A DNA stretch of 64,000 nucleotides from Riptortus pedestris (GCA_019009955.1 CM032230.1:111033001-111097000); one strand, 5' to 3'. Shown: positions 1 through 11,036, counted from the stretch's first letter. Notes: generated by a model from the sequence alone, not told the origin. Translations and numbers: made by a program.

Positions 1-422
1 GTCGTACTCATTACGGGATTTTCGAAATTTTTCTTCAAATCTCCATCGATCCTACCTAGGAGATGACGAAAATTAAGTCAGCACAAAATTATATATGTCT
101 TAAGTTTTCTGATTCACTATAATTTACAGTTCTAGATATAGTAAATAGTTTTCAATAAAATTAATATGTTATATTCAGATGTATTTCTTTAATTGTTTTC
201 TTTCCGATCTAGATTCTATCTATTCAGCCCTGCGATGTTGGCTGCCTTGTTTGTTTACGATTCCGGCGCTTTGCGTTGTAGATAATTTTAAGTTGTAAAT
301 TGACTGACAAAATTCTATTTACCGTTTGCATTTATTTGCTTAACATTCACGGCGGTGTTACAAGTATGTAGATTTAGCTGTTGTACACCATCCCGTAGGA
401 AATCTGCGTGACGGGCTTTTTT
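1..422 (+). mobile_element. HLR (Helentron/DINE-like repeat), long form, cut by window edge
   Basis: The copy enters the window at the 'GTCGTACTCAT' block just inside the 5' end. It jumps from a short TATATATG remnant of the AT tract straight into the long-form 3' module (TTCAATAAAATTAATATG, then TTCACGGCGGTGTTAC). It ends with GAAATCTGCGTGACGGGCTTTTTT. The central third and the 3' hairpin are deleted. It is non-coding. HLR is defined by subterminal AGCAGATTTCCC and its inverse GGGAAATCTGCT, a central (AT)n and a 3' hairpin. Assignment to the Helentron-associated class is by architecture, not by a search. Confidence 0.8.
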
Positions 423-1331
423 CTCTTAGACACATCGTAAAATGCAAAGGTTTAGGCCCAGATGGGTTTTAGAGAAGAGATCAACAATAATTCTGTCATA
501 ATTATTGTAGGCCACTCTTATAAATTATTACTTTTAGTTTTTGGCGAAGAGAACAATCCGCATATATTTGTTAGCTTTGAATAAATTAAAATGTGGTTAC
601 TTACAAGCTGATACGCAATTTAGTTCTACGAAATCAACATATTTGAAGCAAGAACGTTTTTGTTCATATACATTTTCAGCAAGTCTACTCTAGCACACGT
701 ATTTAGCAATGTGGATGCCATGTTATCAAGAAGATGTTATCTTGGTCCAGCCATCCCTTAGAATGTCCTCAGCGTCCATATGCTCGTCATTGGGCTGGAA
801 TCCATATGAGAATGTCTGGAAAGCAGCTCAGACGCTCCAGGAACCTGGAAGCAACAGAATGCAACCTACTCCATCACTGGCTTCCTTGTATATTACTCCA
901 ACAGAATTTGGACAGCATTTCGAAGAACCCCAAGTGTGTGAACACTTACTTATGCACTTCAGTTGCAGTAATGTTTGATTATTGGGTTTTTCGCCATTTT
1001 AGATTCTACAAATTACCCGTAACTAAAATTAACACAAATGAGAAGTCCTAATTTGGACGAAAATGAGCAGGGCTACAAAGATATCTAGTGGATGTCATTG
1101 TCATATCCATTAGATTACTTAATAATTAAATAATCAAGAAGAATGTATGAAATTGCCCTCACGAACTAAGTTGTAATGTACCCACTCATCAATAGCTGTA
1201 TGAGCTGACTACAGATGTGCACTAGCAAGTATGAGTATGGAAAGTCCTGGACGTTTAAGAACACTACCGGTTTGTAGACATCAAGAGATTTAGCTATGAG
1301 GACTGAATCAATTTTAAAGGTCAAACAACTT
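423..1331. other. Unassigned sequence; weak overlapping ORFs
   Basis: Positions 700-970 are richer in G+C than the flanks and hold two overlapping open frames (89 and 105 codons from 709 and 734) in different registers. Neither shows a domain, a signal peptide or repeats I recognise. This could be a decayed TE coding fragment or a host exon; I cannot tell. The rest is AT-rich with nothing recognisable. Confidence 0.4.
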
Positions 1332-1905
1332 TTTCATTATACTGTTAAAATAACATGTGTTTTCAGTGTATCGTTTGAGTTCGCAAAGTGATACTTTTCT
1401 TTACTAGTACAGAAAAGTAACAGCTGTTATTGGAATATTCCTCATTATACTATCATTCATTGTATATTGCATACTTACTTTACCTGTATTTATTAAATCA
1501 AAACAATGTTTAATAATAGTGCGTATGTTAATAATACCGCAAACAGGTATTAATATAAGTGACAATAAAAATTGCACAATAAATATTAATTTTAAAGTAT
1601 AGGACTATTGCCTATTCTATTTATCTGTTGAATAACCTTTGCAGTTTAATAAACATATGTTTCATATTTTAGAATTCATATCTTTATCTTCTGATTTTTT
1701 TATAAGAATAAAAATATTAAAATATTTACCTTATTTCCTTTTAAGAATAGGTACAGTATAATGAAAAGTCATTTTCAACATACGTACGCAAAGTATCTTT
1801 TCTGTACTCGGTCTTATTCCCGAACTCGGCTTCGCCTCGTACGTGAAACTCGACCTCGTACAGAAAAGATACACTTTGCGTACTAGTGATGAAAATAACT
1901 ATATT
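1332..1905 (+). mobile_element. Hairpin-headed element, copy HPE1
   Basis: TTTTCATTATACTG at 1332-1345 is mirrored by CAGTATAATGAAAA at about 1754-1767. To the right lies a long hairpin: the stem at 1784-1807 (begins GTACGCAAAGTATC) pairs with 1858-1883 (ends ACTTTGCGTAC). The 50-bp loop contains GGCTTCGCC. Flanking TCATTTTCA and TGATGAAAAT extend the stem. The left end (1370-1430) carries CGCAAAGTGATACTTTTC and CAGAAAAGTAACAGCTGTTA, repeating the stem motifs of the right end. It has no coding capacity. The same layout recurs at 14772, 27406 and 44986. Confidence 0.6.
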
Positions 1906-2955
1906 TTTATTCCAAATGTACGAAGACTAGAAAAAAAAAGCGATCTGTCTAAAATATTTATGAATACACATTGAATCTATGGATATTATTCCTCAAATAT
2001 AAATCAATAATTTTTCTAATCTTAGTATAAAGTTAAAATTGGTTTTTATATGAAATAAAAGAGGTGGCTAGAAAGGGAGTATTTTCGGGAAGAATTTTTA
2101 ATCCCTCTTTTTGAGAAATGCCTTGATTCATCTAAAATTAAAGCATTTCGGAAAAATTTCATTTTTTGTTCATTCCCGTTTCCTAAGCTGTTTATTTAAT
2201 CAACTGTAAGAGGCAGACTCAGAGGAAATATTCAACAAATTGGACTGAATTTGTAAATAATAAATATGTATGTGATTTGTTTGTCTTTCTTACATAATTA
2301 GCTACTGAATAAGGTGGAGTTTCCACGAAAAGGCCTATGATACATTTTTATGTCAGTAACATCAACATTGGTTCCTAATACACAAAGAAACTTCCCGAAA
2401 GGAGTTACATTTTCTAATTCAACATTACTCAATGAATAATCTCTGAATCTATATAAATAAAACGCCTAGGTTTGCCTGATATTCTATTAAAATTCGGCGA
2501 GGATAAATTTTCTCCACATTTCAGACCATTCGAAGAACAATGGCATCAAAAAATTGAAAATTGAGTCTGTCTGCCTGTCCGCCCGTTTGTAAGTCAATCA
2601 CTCAAAAATGGCTTGAACGTTTTTTCCTTTTTAATTTTTATGTTTAGGAGTCAATTATCCCAAGTTACTACATAGGCTATATGATAATCCACATTTACAA
2701 CTAGGTGGGGAGGTTTACTCGACATAAATATATATATTGATTGAAAATGCAATGAACGAATTTTCTTTTGTTCAGCATTTCCGTTCATGAATTTTGAAAT
2801 TTTGAACTCGCGCCTTTAGGACGCCAACCACTGTGTTCACGACAATGCCTAAATAGAATTGAGAAATTGTTTGTATTTGTATTAAGGGAATGAATATTAT
2901 TAATATGAGTGATTTGATAATTTACTCCTCATAATTTGATACATTACACCTCATT
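1906..2955. other. AT-rich, mostly unassigned; possible old repeat at 2448-2830
   Basis: Nothing coding is visible. At 2448-2830, 'TATATAAATAAAACGCC' is followed by a GTCTGTCTGCCTGTCC-type stretch and 'TCACTCAAAAATGGCTTGAACG'-like sequence. This resembles the start of other dispersed non-autonomous repeats, such as the one at 26934, but is too diverged to classify. Confidence 0.35.
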
Positions 2956-3118
2956 ACTATTAATATTTATTAACGTCCTTTTTTTTCTACTGTGGCTAAT
3001 TGGGACGGGTTATCTACAGGTTACCACATTTTTCTAGGCAGGGTGGGACTATGGATTTTTTTATTTAATGATGAGATTACGGGCAGCGCTTTAAATCATA
3101 TGGCTAACCTGAGCCCAT
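2956..3118 (-). mobile_element. tRNA-derived SINE, internally deleted
   Basis: Read on the minus strand it begins GGGCTCAGGTTAGCCATATG (A-box region) and ends with the family 3' part (GGTAACCTGTAGATAACCCG, then ACGTTAATAAATATT). The B-box and the middle of the body are lost. TTACACCTCATT occurs on both sides (2944-2955 and 3119-3130), a 12-bp target-site duplication. The 71-codon plus-strand frame here is incidental. Confidence 0.85.
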
Positions 3119-3130
3119 TTACACCTCATT

Positions 3131-4411
3131 CATTCTACTATTACAACAGTATTGCCTTAACAAATTTTTTCCATACGTTTTCTCCGGGTCTTAAAATAAT
3201 ACAATAGTTAGTAGACGAGAAACTATATTTTTTTGATCCCAAGAAAGGTAACAATTCGTCAATATTCGTCACGTTGAATGCTATGCTTCGTGTTTAACTT
3301 TAAATATGACTAATTTTAGGGCAATAAATTATTTATGATATAGTACTTCTGTTCCAATATTTATATTTCGCCGAGAAACTATTGTTATGTCAATTGGTTT
3401 CTGTATAAGAGTAATTACAATCATAGATTTATCTAACTTCTTGGCTGCACTTTTATAACTGCTCATATTACAGGGTATTTGTGTTATTGTTGAATATCAC
3501 GGAATTATTTTGTGTCCGACCATTATATTTTCAGAGGAAAACTTTTCTATTTCAACCCTTCAACGGCGGGTAACGTGGCTATTACTTTCCTTTCGCGATA
3601 TGTTAAGTAATGTAATACTTGTGCTAGTTTTGTGCACTTCCATTATTCTTATTGCAACCTAAGCTCCTGTTTTATTCATGGAACCACAAGAAGTATTTAA
3701 TTTGATTATGAATCTTTTAAAGCAACCTAATCAAGACATGGTTACTTCTAATGGCACATAAAAAACCATGCTCGTACAATAACTAACAACAACCGAGTTT
3801 CATCGGTGTAATTAGTGAATTATTTCTAATGCATGAATTCACAAAGGAATAAATTCGCAATAAAATGCATTCTTCTTAATTTATTATCAGGCATTTGAAA
3901 AATACCTTAAATCACTCTATTATATTATTGGTTGGTTTCTTTATCCGATTTATGAAAATATGTTCTGTTTTAAAGCAAATTAAAACACGATAAAATATAA
4001 GATGCTCAACAAATAAATTTTTAGGAATTATGTTTTACTAAGATATTTCTCTATTAGTAAAGCAATACAACAAACCAATATTCGTAATGAAGAACACACC
4101 TGTTCAATATATTTCCAAAAATAACCTGTTTGAGAAATGTGGTTTAGGACAACCTTTAATATCGTTATGGCATTTTTCGTCCGAAATATCCCCTTCCATA
4201 CGATTACGAAAAGGTTTGGTAAGGGTAAAAATGTGGCAGACCCAGTCTCCGCTTCATTTCCGGAGAGAAATCACTTTTCCCCGCGTATTACACCCCTAAC
4301 CAGTTTATTTACTGGCTCTGGTGGGCCATTTCTGAAAGAGGTGGGGGGGGGGGGCAAGTCTTGGCACTCCAGTATGCGTATATTTAACTCTAGTTTTGCA
4401 TTTTAGTTTTC
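3131..4411. other. No recognisable feature
   Basis: AT-rich non-coding sequence. Short open frames at 4087-4406 overlap in two registers and show no family features. A poly-G run lies at about 4344-4355. Confidence 0.5.
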
Positions 4412-5021
4412 TTTTAGCAGACTTTCCTTAAGGGAAACCAGCTATTGGGATAGTACTCATGACGAGATTTCTTCAAATGTCCATCGCTCCCACCCAGGAG
4501 ATGACCAAAATGAGGACCGTTCAAAATTATATATATTTGTCTGTTACCGCTCTAGCGGTCACAGTTTTTGTTTGATCGTTACCAAACTTCATATTTAAGC
4601 GTTTTATGTAAAAAGAAAGATCAAGTTCGTTAATGGCTAAAATCGGATCAGTGGGAGGGGGGGGGGAATTTTTGAACATTCAAAATATCTCCGTTATTAT
4701 GCGTCGGATCGAAACATTGTATAGAATCAATCTTATTGTAAATTAAATGTACTATAAATATTGTTATATATATTTATTCTGTATCTTGAATATTAACCGA
4801 GATATTTGCATTTGTATTATGTGTGTGTGGTCGACGAAACCCCGCCATGTTTCGGACTCTCCGCCGAGAGCTCTAGTGGCCGTTTCCAGAACTATTCGTC
4901 CCTCGTGAATAAGTTAAGAGATCCCTTCCTACTACAGCTGTTATTAGGCGGGTTTCTCTATTGTAAAACTTCACGAGGGAAATCTGCTAAGTTTACGCAG
5001 CGCCTGCGTGACGGACTTTTT
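4412..5021 (+). mobile_element. HLR, short form, nearly complete
   Basis: It begins TTTTAGCAGACTTTCCTTAAGG and has a very short AT tract (about 4531-4540). It continues through the conserved TTTGTCTGTTACCGCTCTAG block and a G-run (about 4657-4668). It ends with the perfect hairpin ACGCAG-CGC-CTGCGT and GACGGACTTTTT. The 77-codon frame at 4806 is part of the repeat. Confidence 0.88.
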
Positions 5022-5139
5022 AGTTATCGTCCTCAGTAAACCCCACCTCCTACTCATGTCATATTAACAATAAACTGTTATTTTACGGAGCACATTATTT
5101 GAAGCACAATTACCAAATATTTTTCTTAATGAACTTTTA

Positions 5140-5142
<3 letters not shown>
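5022..5142 (+). mobile_element. HLR long-form module fused to the preceding short-form end
   Basis: Directly after GACGGACTTTTT comes AGTTATCGTCCTCAGTAAACC, matching the start of the long-form module elsewhere (TTTTTAGTTTTCAGCCTTCAGTAAAC). It runs to the ACTTTTACTT point and then into an AT tract. A short-form 3' end therefore sits upstream of a long-form module in one composite. Confidence 0.7.
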
Positions 5143-5223
<81 letters not shown>

Positions 5224-5677
5224 GTTTAACACTCTGGTGGTCGCAATTTTTGTTTTATCGTTATCAAACTCGATATTTAATTGTTTTATGTTAAAAGAAA
5301 GATCAAGTTCGTTAATGGCTGAAATCGGACCAGTGGGAGAGGGGGTATACAGGGGAGGTAAATTCGAAATATCTCCGTTACTATACGTCGGATCTAAAAT
5401 TTATATAGAATCAATCTTATTGCAAATTAAATGTACTATAAATAATGTTATATACATGTATTCTATATCTTGAATATTAACCGAGATATTTGCATTTTTC
5501 TGTTTTCAGCTTCTGAAATGAGATCGGCTAACTTCGGGTCTAGTCGTGAGCTTCCGTCAAGAGCTAGTTCGGCCCGTTCCCGTAACTGTTTGACTCTCTA
5601 TTCTGAAATTTCTCTATTGCAAAACTTCACGTGGGAAATCTGCTTAGTTTACGCAGCCCCTGCGTGACGGACTTTTT
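5143..5677 (+). mobile_element. HLR, short form, 5'-truncated in the AT tract
   Basis: It starts within (AT)n at 5143-5222. It then follows the family consensus to GGGAAATCTGCTTAGTTT, the hairpin ACGCAGCCCCTGCGT and GACGGACTTTTTTT. The 124-codon frame at 5099-5473 is a translation of the AT tract plus repeat body (poly Tyr-Ile) and is not a gene. Confidence 0.88.
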
Positions 5678-6647
5678 TTAAATTCATCTTGGCAAGGTGA
5701 GTTTAGGGCGTAAGTATGAATTCAGGTCAAACACCTGAATTCGTGGCGTCTATTACCTAGTGCGTAACAGGAATTCATTAAGTGACGGACTCACTAAATA
5801 AAAGCCCAAGGCCTGGAAAATGGCAGAAGTCTGAATATATGAACAAGATTTTACAGCATTAGTTTAAACATAATTAAAATGATTATTATTTAATTGAATT
5901 CCGAAAACACTAGTAACAAAGAGGGTTCACTTCCAAACCTATTTATCTAGATGAAAGACGACTGTATCCCATTTAAAAGGAACTACAATCAAATTTAAAA
6001 AAATTTTTTGAAGTATTATGACATAATACGAGCTCGATAAAATCATATAAGTCAAACTAAAAAAAATACTTATCAACCTATTGGGCCTTCAAATTAACCT
6101 AAATAAAATAAAACTATATTATAGGAATTTTCGATAAAACTTTACTAATACCGATGCAATATTCCTCTCATGGTAGGAACCCCCGAGAAGAGCCAGATAA
6201 CATAAAAGTATGAATAAAAAAATATGACTTACCGATAAACCACCGGCAGCATATACTTCACTTCTCTCTGACTCAGAGTATAAAGTATAAGTGCCACGCG
6301 ATTTTCAACTTCTTTGAACTTCTTTCATCGTGTGTAGGAGAATATCGCGTGACTGCATAGCAATATGTTAAAAGATGATAGCTTATCACAGAATCATCCC
6401 ATATCATTTGCCTTTCAGTAGGTTTGGAAGTAAAACAGTATTTATTTAACAAACGCAAAACATGAAAATAGCAAAGAGTGCTATTTTTAAATATTTAACG
6501 TTTTAATGCCATTTAAGGGAAAATATCCTAAATAATAACAAACGTTATTATTTTCATTATACTTCATAACTGAAATGTGTTTATATTTATTTATGTAGTC
6601 GCAAATATTTAATAAGTGACTATGTAGTATTATTATATAATTCATTT
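5678..6647. other. Mostly unassigned; possible SINE body fragment
   Basis: A short palindrome GAATTCAGGT...ACACCTGAATTC lies at about 5719-5743. At 5768-5815, TTAAGTGACGGACTCACTAAATAAAAG resembles the body of the window's SINEs (TTTAGTGACGGAATT...AAATAAAATCC), without the tRNA head. The rest is AT-rich with no feature. Confidence 0.35.
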
Positions 6648-6724
6648 TCTTAGCAGATTTCCTTAAGGGAAACCAACTATTTAGGTTGTACTCATGAAGT
6701 GATTATGGAAATACTTCCTGAAAT
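6648..6724 (+). mobile_element. HLR 5' end, interrupted by LINE
   Basis: TTAGCAGATTTCCTTAAGGG through GGTTGTACTCATGAAGTGAT is the HLR 5' end. It stops where the TTTA-repeat tail of a minus-strand LINE begins. A likely continuation of an HLR reappears at about 7935. Confidence 0.7.
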
Positions 6725-7456
6725 TTATTTTATTTATTTATTTATTTAAATGAGTTCCGCAGCACCGGCGATTTACTAATAATTATCATTTATTAATGAT
6801 TATTATATAATCGTGCACAAAAAAGCGAATAACAAAAAAAATAGAAAGAAGGAAACGTAAAAGGAGTGAACGAAGGTGGTTTTTGATAGGTTCATTGGAA
6901 TGCCATTTTTATATGAAACAAACAATATTGCATGGAAACATCAGGATGGTGAAAATAATATAAATGAAAATGTAAGACCGACTGAGGGGGAGAAATAAAT
7001 AAAAATAATAATAATAAAATAAGGAAAAGAGAAAAACAAAGAAATGAATAAATAAAAAAAGAGAAAAAAAATAAGGAAAAGAGAAAACAAAAAAAAGAAT
7101 AAATAATTAAAAAAAGAAGGGAAAAGGAAAACAAAATAAAATAAAAATAAATAAAATTAAAGTGCTTACACCCTGCTAATGTAGGAATGAAGTGAGGAGT
7201 AGTGTGTGTGTGTGGAAATTGTAGATTATAGTGTGTTGTATATATTAATGTCTTTTAGATGTCTGATGATTGTGTCAATGTAGTTACTACTATCGGTCAA
7301 AAGTTCCTGTAAGTCAAGTGGAATGTCTAAATTGTCTCTTCGTCGACAGTTAGTCAATATGTGATGTGCAGTTAAAGTTTCTTTACAATGTCTACAAGTC
7401 GGTGTGCCCTTGTTTGTCATTAAGCGTCCGTGGGTCAGCAAGGACAGGAGCACGCT
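6725..7456 (-). mobile_element. LINE family A, 5'-truncated 3' end
   Basis: The element is on the minus strand. Its 3' end is at about 6725, with a (TAAA)n tail followed upstream by an A/T-rich 3' UTR. The sequence around GAGTTCCGCAGCACCGGCGA recurs in the plus-strand copy ending near 62365, which fixes the family and the 3' end. Only the last about 75 codons of the ORF remain. Confidence 0.85.
7226..7453 (-). pseudogene. C-terminal fragment of LINE ORF2 (zinc-knuckle end)
   Basis: About 75 residues. LLSLLTHGRLMTNKG is followed by a Cys-x2-Cys-x7-His-x4-Cys motif (CRHC...HHILTNC) and ends DINIYNTL-stop. In RNase H-bearing LINEs this Cys/His motif lies at the very end of ORF2, after RNase H, and is thought to contact nucleic acid. 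The endonuclease, reverse transcriptase and RNase H are absent, so it cannot act. The second copy at 61415-62001 ends with nearly the same residues. Confidence 0.88.
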
Positions 7457-7653
7457 CCATTAGGCTATTTGGCTCAAAATTAACAATTTAATAAAATCAG
7501 CATAATACAAAAACAACAAAAACTGGATCAACAATAAAAAAGTTAAACACGATAAAATACAAGTAATAAAGACAACAAATATTATACTGTGCTACAAATA
7601 TTACATTAAACTAGTATTGAAGGTAAATATTTAAAATGGGTTTTCTATAATAT

Positions 7654-7654
<1 letters not shown>

Positions 7655-7724
<70 letters not shown>
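7655..7724. repeat. (AT)n microsatellite
   Basis: About 70 bp of nearly pure AT dinucleotide, between unassigned A-rich sequence and a LINE fragment. Confidence 0.95.
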
Positions 7725-7727
<3 letters not shown>

Positions 7728-7737
7728 CATTTTTTTT

Positions 7738-7935
7738 TATAACAAGTGCATTTTTTAGGGTGGTTTAGTTTCTTGTCGATATGTGGGCTTTCTTCCGTAA
7801 GACGTTTCTACAGTTTATGTAGCGTCTCTAAGTATTCAATGTTCCTGCAGTTAGTCAGTATGTGTTTAATGGTTAATAGTTCATGACATGTTCTGCAGAG
7901 AGGTCATTCCTCTCTTAAATGATGCTCGTTCAAAC
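7738..7935 (-). pseudogene. LINE ORF2 C-terminal fragment, second family member
   Basis: Minus-strand translation gives CRTCHELLTIKHILTNC followed by RNIEYLETLHKL and a stop. This is the same terminal Cys-x2-Cys-x7-His-x4-Cys arrangement as at 7226-7453, with different flanking residues. Upstream codons are broken by stops. It is a short, decayed LINE 3' coding remnant, too brief to assign a clade. Confidence 0.7.
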
Positions 7936-8190
7936 TTACTTAAATGAGGTCTTCTCAAAATTGTATTTATATATACATATAACGTTATCTCTCTAACTCT
8001 TTTTGTCTTATCGTGACCAAACTCGACAAAGAAGAGTTTTATGAAAAACTTATGATTAAGTTCATTACCGGTTGAAATTGGAGGGGTCGGTTTAGCGGGA
8101 GAAAATCGAAAATTGGAAATATCATCTTTATTATACGTCTGATCGAAAACTTGTATAGAACCAATCTTATTACAAATATTATTTACCTAG
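7936..8190 (+). mobile_element. HLR fragment, diverged
   Basis: AAATGAGGTCTTCTCAAAATTG, a short AT stretch, then CCAAACTCGACAAAG and CAATCTTATTACAAATATT follow the HLR order with many substitutions. The 3' module is missing. Confidence 0.65.
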
Positions 8191-8495
8191 ATATATGTTT
8201 GTATGAAGTTAATAATTCATTAACATTGCGTTACGAATAAACAGTTATGTTGTTCAGAGTTCATACTCGTGTTTCGTTTCATATTTAAGTTTTCAGATTT
8301 CCACTCAACTTTCATATAAAACTTTGTATAAGTTCCTTATTACTAAGCTCTCTATAGTCAACACAACAAGTCATCTAATAAAAATATTTTCAAATGCTTA
8401 CTATTTTGTATATGCACTACAAGTGAATTTATTTATTTTATAGAATATACGAACAAGCTGCTGTGACACATAAATAATGATTTATGGAAAAAGTG

Positions 8496-8624
8496 TTTTA
8501 GCAGATTCCCCTTAAGGGAAATCAGCTATTAAGGTTGTATTCATGATGGAATTTTCAAAATTTTTCTTCAAATGTCCATCGATTCTATCTACCAGATGAC
8601 AAAATGAGATCCCTTCAAAATTGT

Positions 8625-8672
<48 letters not shown>

Positions 8673-9013
8673 CTGTTACCGCTCTAGCGTACCAAACTCG
8701 ATATTTAGTCGTTTTATGTAAAAAGAAAGATCAAGTTCGTTAATGGCTGAAATCGGACCAGTGGAAGGGGGGGGGGTTAAAGGTAAGGATTTTCGAAAAT
8801 TCAAAATATCTCCGTTACTACACGTCGGATCGAAAAATTGTACAGAATCAATCTTATTGCAAATGCAATTTACTATAAATATTGTTATATACATTTATTC
8901 TCTATTTATTTGGCCGTAACTTAACTGTTCGGCTTAACTGCTCGGCTCTCGTGAAATTTCTCTATTGTAAAACTTCACATGGGAATAAGCAGCCCCTTCG
9001 TGACGGACTTTTT
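8496..9013 (+). mobile_element. HLR, short form, with internal and 3' deletions
   Basis: It runs from TTTTAGCAGATTCCCC to CCTTCGTGACGGACTTTTT. About 23 bp after GCTCTAGCG are missing, and most of the 3' module is deleted, including part of the subterminal GGGAAATCTGCT. The AT tract is at about 8626-8668. Confidence 0.88.
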
Positions 9014-9178
9014 ATAATTGTTTTTAGGATTCTTCTTATATTTGCGAAACCCATATACTGGAAAATTAAACTTCCCCATACTGCACCTGACAAAACAGAA
9101 GTAATTCTTTGACTTATACTTTATAAGGTAAATGGTAGACAAACAACCAGAATTACACAACATTCAAACACAAAATGT

Positions 9179-9260
<82 letters not shown>
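9179..9260. repeat. Compound microsatellite (AC)n(AT)n(AG)n
   Basis: Three dinucleotide blocks abut without interruption. Such compound tracts grow by slippage. Confidence 0.95.
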
Positions 9261-9261
<1 letters not shown>

Positions 9262-9730
9262 TATTCAGTAGCTTGCAAAAAGCATTCGTTTTAGCTTGAT
9301 TATTTGATCATTCAGCGTCAAAACCTGGGTTAGAAAACTATTAGCTCGCCCATAACTAATTAATTAAAAAATTAACGAATCTCAGAGAGCACTCGATAAA
9401 TATCAGCCTATGGGGCGGTATAAAAGGGGAGGAGAGCTGACTTAAAATATGGCGCAATATTTCGAAGTCCGTGGGATTAAGTTGGCTAGCCCTGACATTA
9501 AATTTGACAGCTGAAATGAGAGGGCAGCCAGCGAATGGCCCGCAGCCACCCCTTCCATACACCACTCCCCTTTACACAACCCCCTACCTTACAACAATAC
9601 AGAGCCTGACTTGCCTCAAGCCGGCAATTTATAAATATATACATATAGTAGAAAACATAAAATTCATACAAAAAACTACAAATTGAAAAAAAAATAATAA
9701 TACAGAATAAATATATGGAATTACAATTTT

Positions 9731-9998
9731 TAAAAAAGTTCATCACACAGGGGATGCGTAAAATAAGCAGATTTCCCAAATGCTGTTATTACTTTAACAA
9801 AGTTGTATAAAACAGCAATTTTAGAGCATCAATAGTTTACTCATAGTAACGGAGATATTTTGAATTTTTAAATTCCTCCTCTCTAAATCCCCCCCCCACT
9901 CTCAAGGTCCGATTTTAGCCATTAACTAATATGATCTTTAGTATTCAATTAAACAGTTAAATATCGAGTATGGTGTACCGTAACAAATAAACATTTAG
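9731..9998 (-). mobile_element. HLR, minus strand, truncated
   Basis: It begins with the inverted 3' end (AAAAAAGTTCATCACACAGG, then AAGCAGATTTCCCA), skips to GTAACGGAGATATTTTG and a C-run, and reaches TAAATATCGAGT. It passes directly into another diverged minus-strand copy. Confidence 0.75.
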
Positions 9999-10464
9999 GA
10001 GGTAAGAACGTAAACTCTGAAATGACGTCATTCCGAAATGTATTTGTATGAAATTCATACAGTAAAAGTTGAGTGAAGACAATACGTAGTATTTACGCAA
10101 AGAATAAAGTGGAACATGACATAACAGCTTATTATTAATATGATATGAGTTGGAGTGGGGATTTACTCAAGGTTGAAAACTAAAAATCCAAATATCTCGG
10201 ATAATAATCAAGATAGAGAAAATATCTATGTAACAAGAATTATAGGTAATCGCTTTTTACGATAAGATTGCTTCTATAACAATTATCAATTCCACTTATA
10301 ATAACAGAGACTTTTAAAATCTTCTAAAATACCTTCCCATAACTCCTCCTCTTCCCGGTCATCAGATAACGAACTTGATCTTTAGTTTTACATGAATCAT
10401 GCTTATATTTCGAGTTTGGTAATGATAGGACAAAAATTGCGACTGCTAGAGCGATAAAAGATTT
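9999..10464 (-). mobile_element. HLR long form, minus strand, diverged
   Basis: The long-form module (AGTTGGAGTGGGGATTTACT, complement of the AGTAAACCCCCACTCC block) is followed by AATATCTCGG, GATAAGATTGCTTCTAT and GCGACTGCTAGAGCG. The 5' end and AT tract are absent. Confidence 0.7.
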
Positions 10465-10486
10465 CCCAAGCACTGGAATATGATAC

Positions 10487-11036
10487 TGTTACGTTTTTAT
10501 TACAAAACCAGTAATAAAATGTTGTTAATAAGAGTTCTTTTGGATTGCAAAATTAAATACACACACAAGTTTCACAGTTTAACACTGCATGATTTATTTC
10601 TCAATGTACAATATTCTTGGTTAATTATTACTACTCAGAGAATTACACTGATAGTGTAACTGTTCTTCAAGTTACACAGTCCAATAATTCACTCGCGGTC
10701 ACTGAACTTTACATAAAACGACGGCACTGCACTGTCCTTTACTTCGCGGCACTGCACTGTCTTAAACACGCACTAAACTATTACTCAAAGACACGGCACA
10801 ACACTTTACCGCACTGCACTAAGTCGCGCTGAACATCCCTCGGAGACCGTCGAGCAACCACTGACAGAGGGGTACTGTGAGAGTCCCTTTTAAGTGCTTG
10901 TAGAAGTGTCTAGGCTTAGAAGGTTCCAGTTCTTCCTGGAAGGTCCCTAATTAGATTCGCTCATTCCCCTAGTCTTTGTTCCTTCCCTCCCGCTGCTTTC
11001 TCTCTCTATTCGCCCACTCATTCAATTCTCGCAACA
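10487..11036 (-). mobile_element. Solo LTR, probably Gypsy-like
   Basis: The 550-bp segment begins TGTTACG and ends CGCAACA, an imperfect terminal inverted repeat of the TG...CA type. ATAC occurs immediately outside both ends (10483-10486 and 11037-11040), a 4-bp target duplication. Read on the minus strand, it has a TTAAAAGGGACTC promoter-like stretch (about 10890), repeated GACAGTGCAGTGCCG units downstream, and AATAAA signals near its 3' end. That order fits U3-R-U5. No second LTR or internal coding region is nearby, so it is a solo LTR. Clade assignment rests on terminal sequence and duplication length only. Confidence 0.75.
10905..10960. promoter_or_regulatory. Heat-shock-element-like inverted GAA/TTC cluster in the LTR
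   Basis: Around 10917-10950, AGAAGGTTCCAGTTCTTCC then TGGAAGG gives alternating GAA/TTC pentamers resembling the heat-shock element pattern (nGAAnnTTCn). It lies in the part of the LTR corresponding to U3 on the minus strand. Function is a guess from pattern. Confidence 0.25.

Noticed and set aside
5099..5473. 124-codon ORF with poly Tyr-Ile (similar frames at 38215, 41202, 41389 and 50867)
   Set aside because: These are translations of (AT)n tracts plus HLR repeat body.
6892..7134. 80-codon minus ORF rich in Phe, Ser and Leu resembling a membrane protein
   Set aside because: It lies in the T-rich 3' UTR of LINE A; hydrophobicity follows from the T-rich composition.
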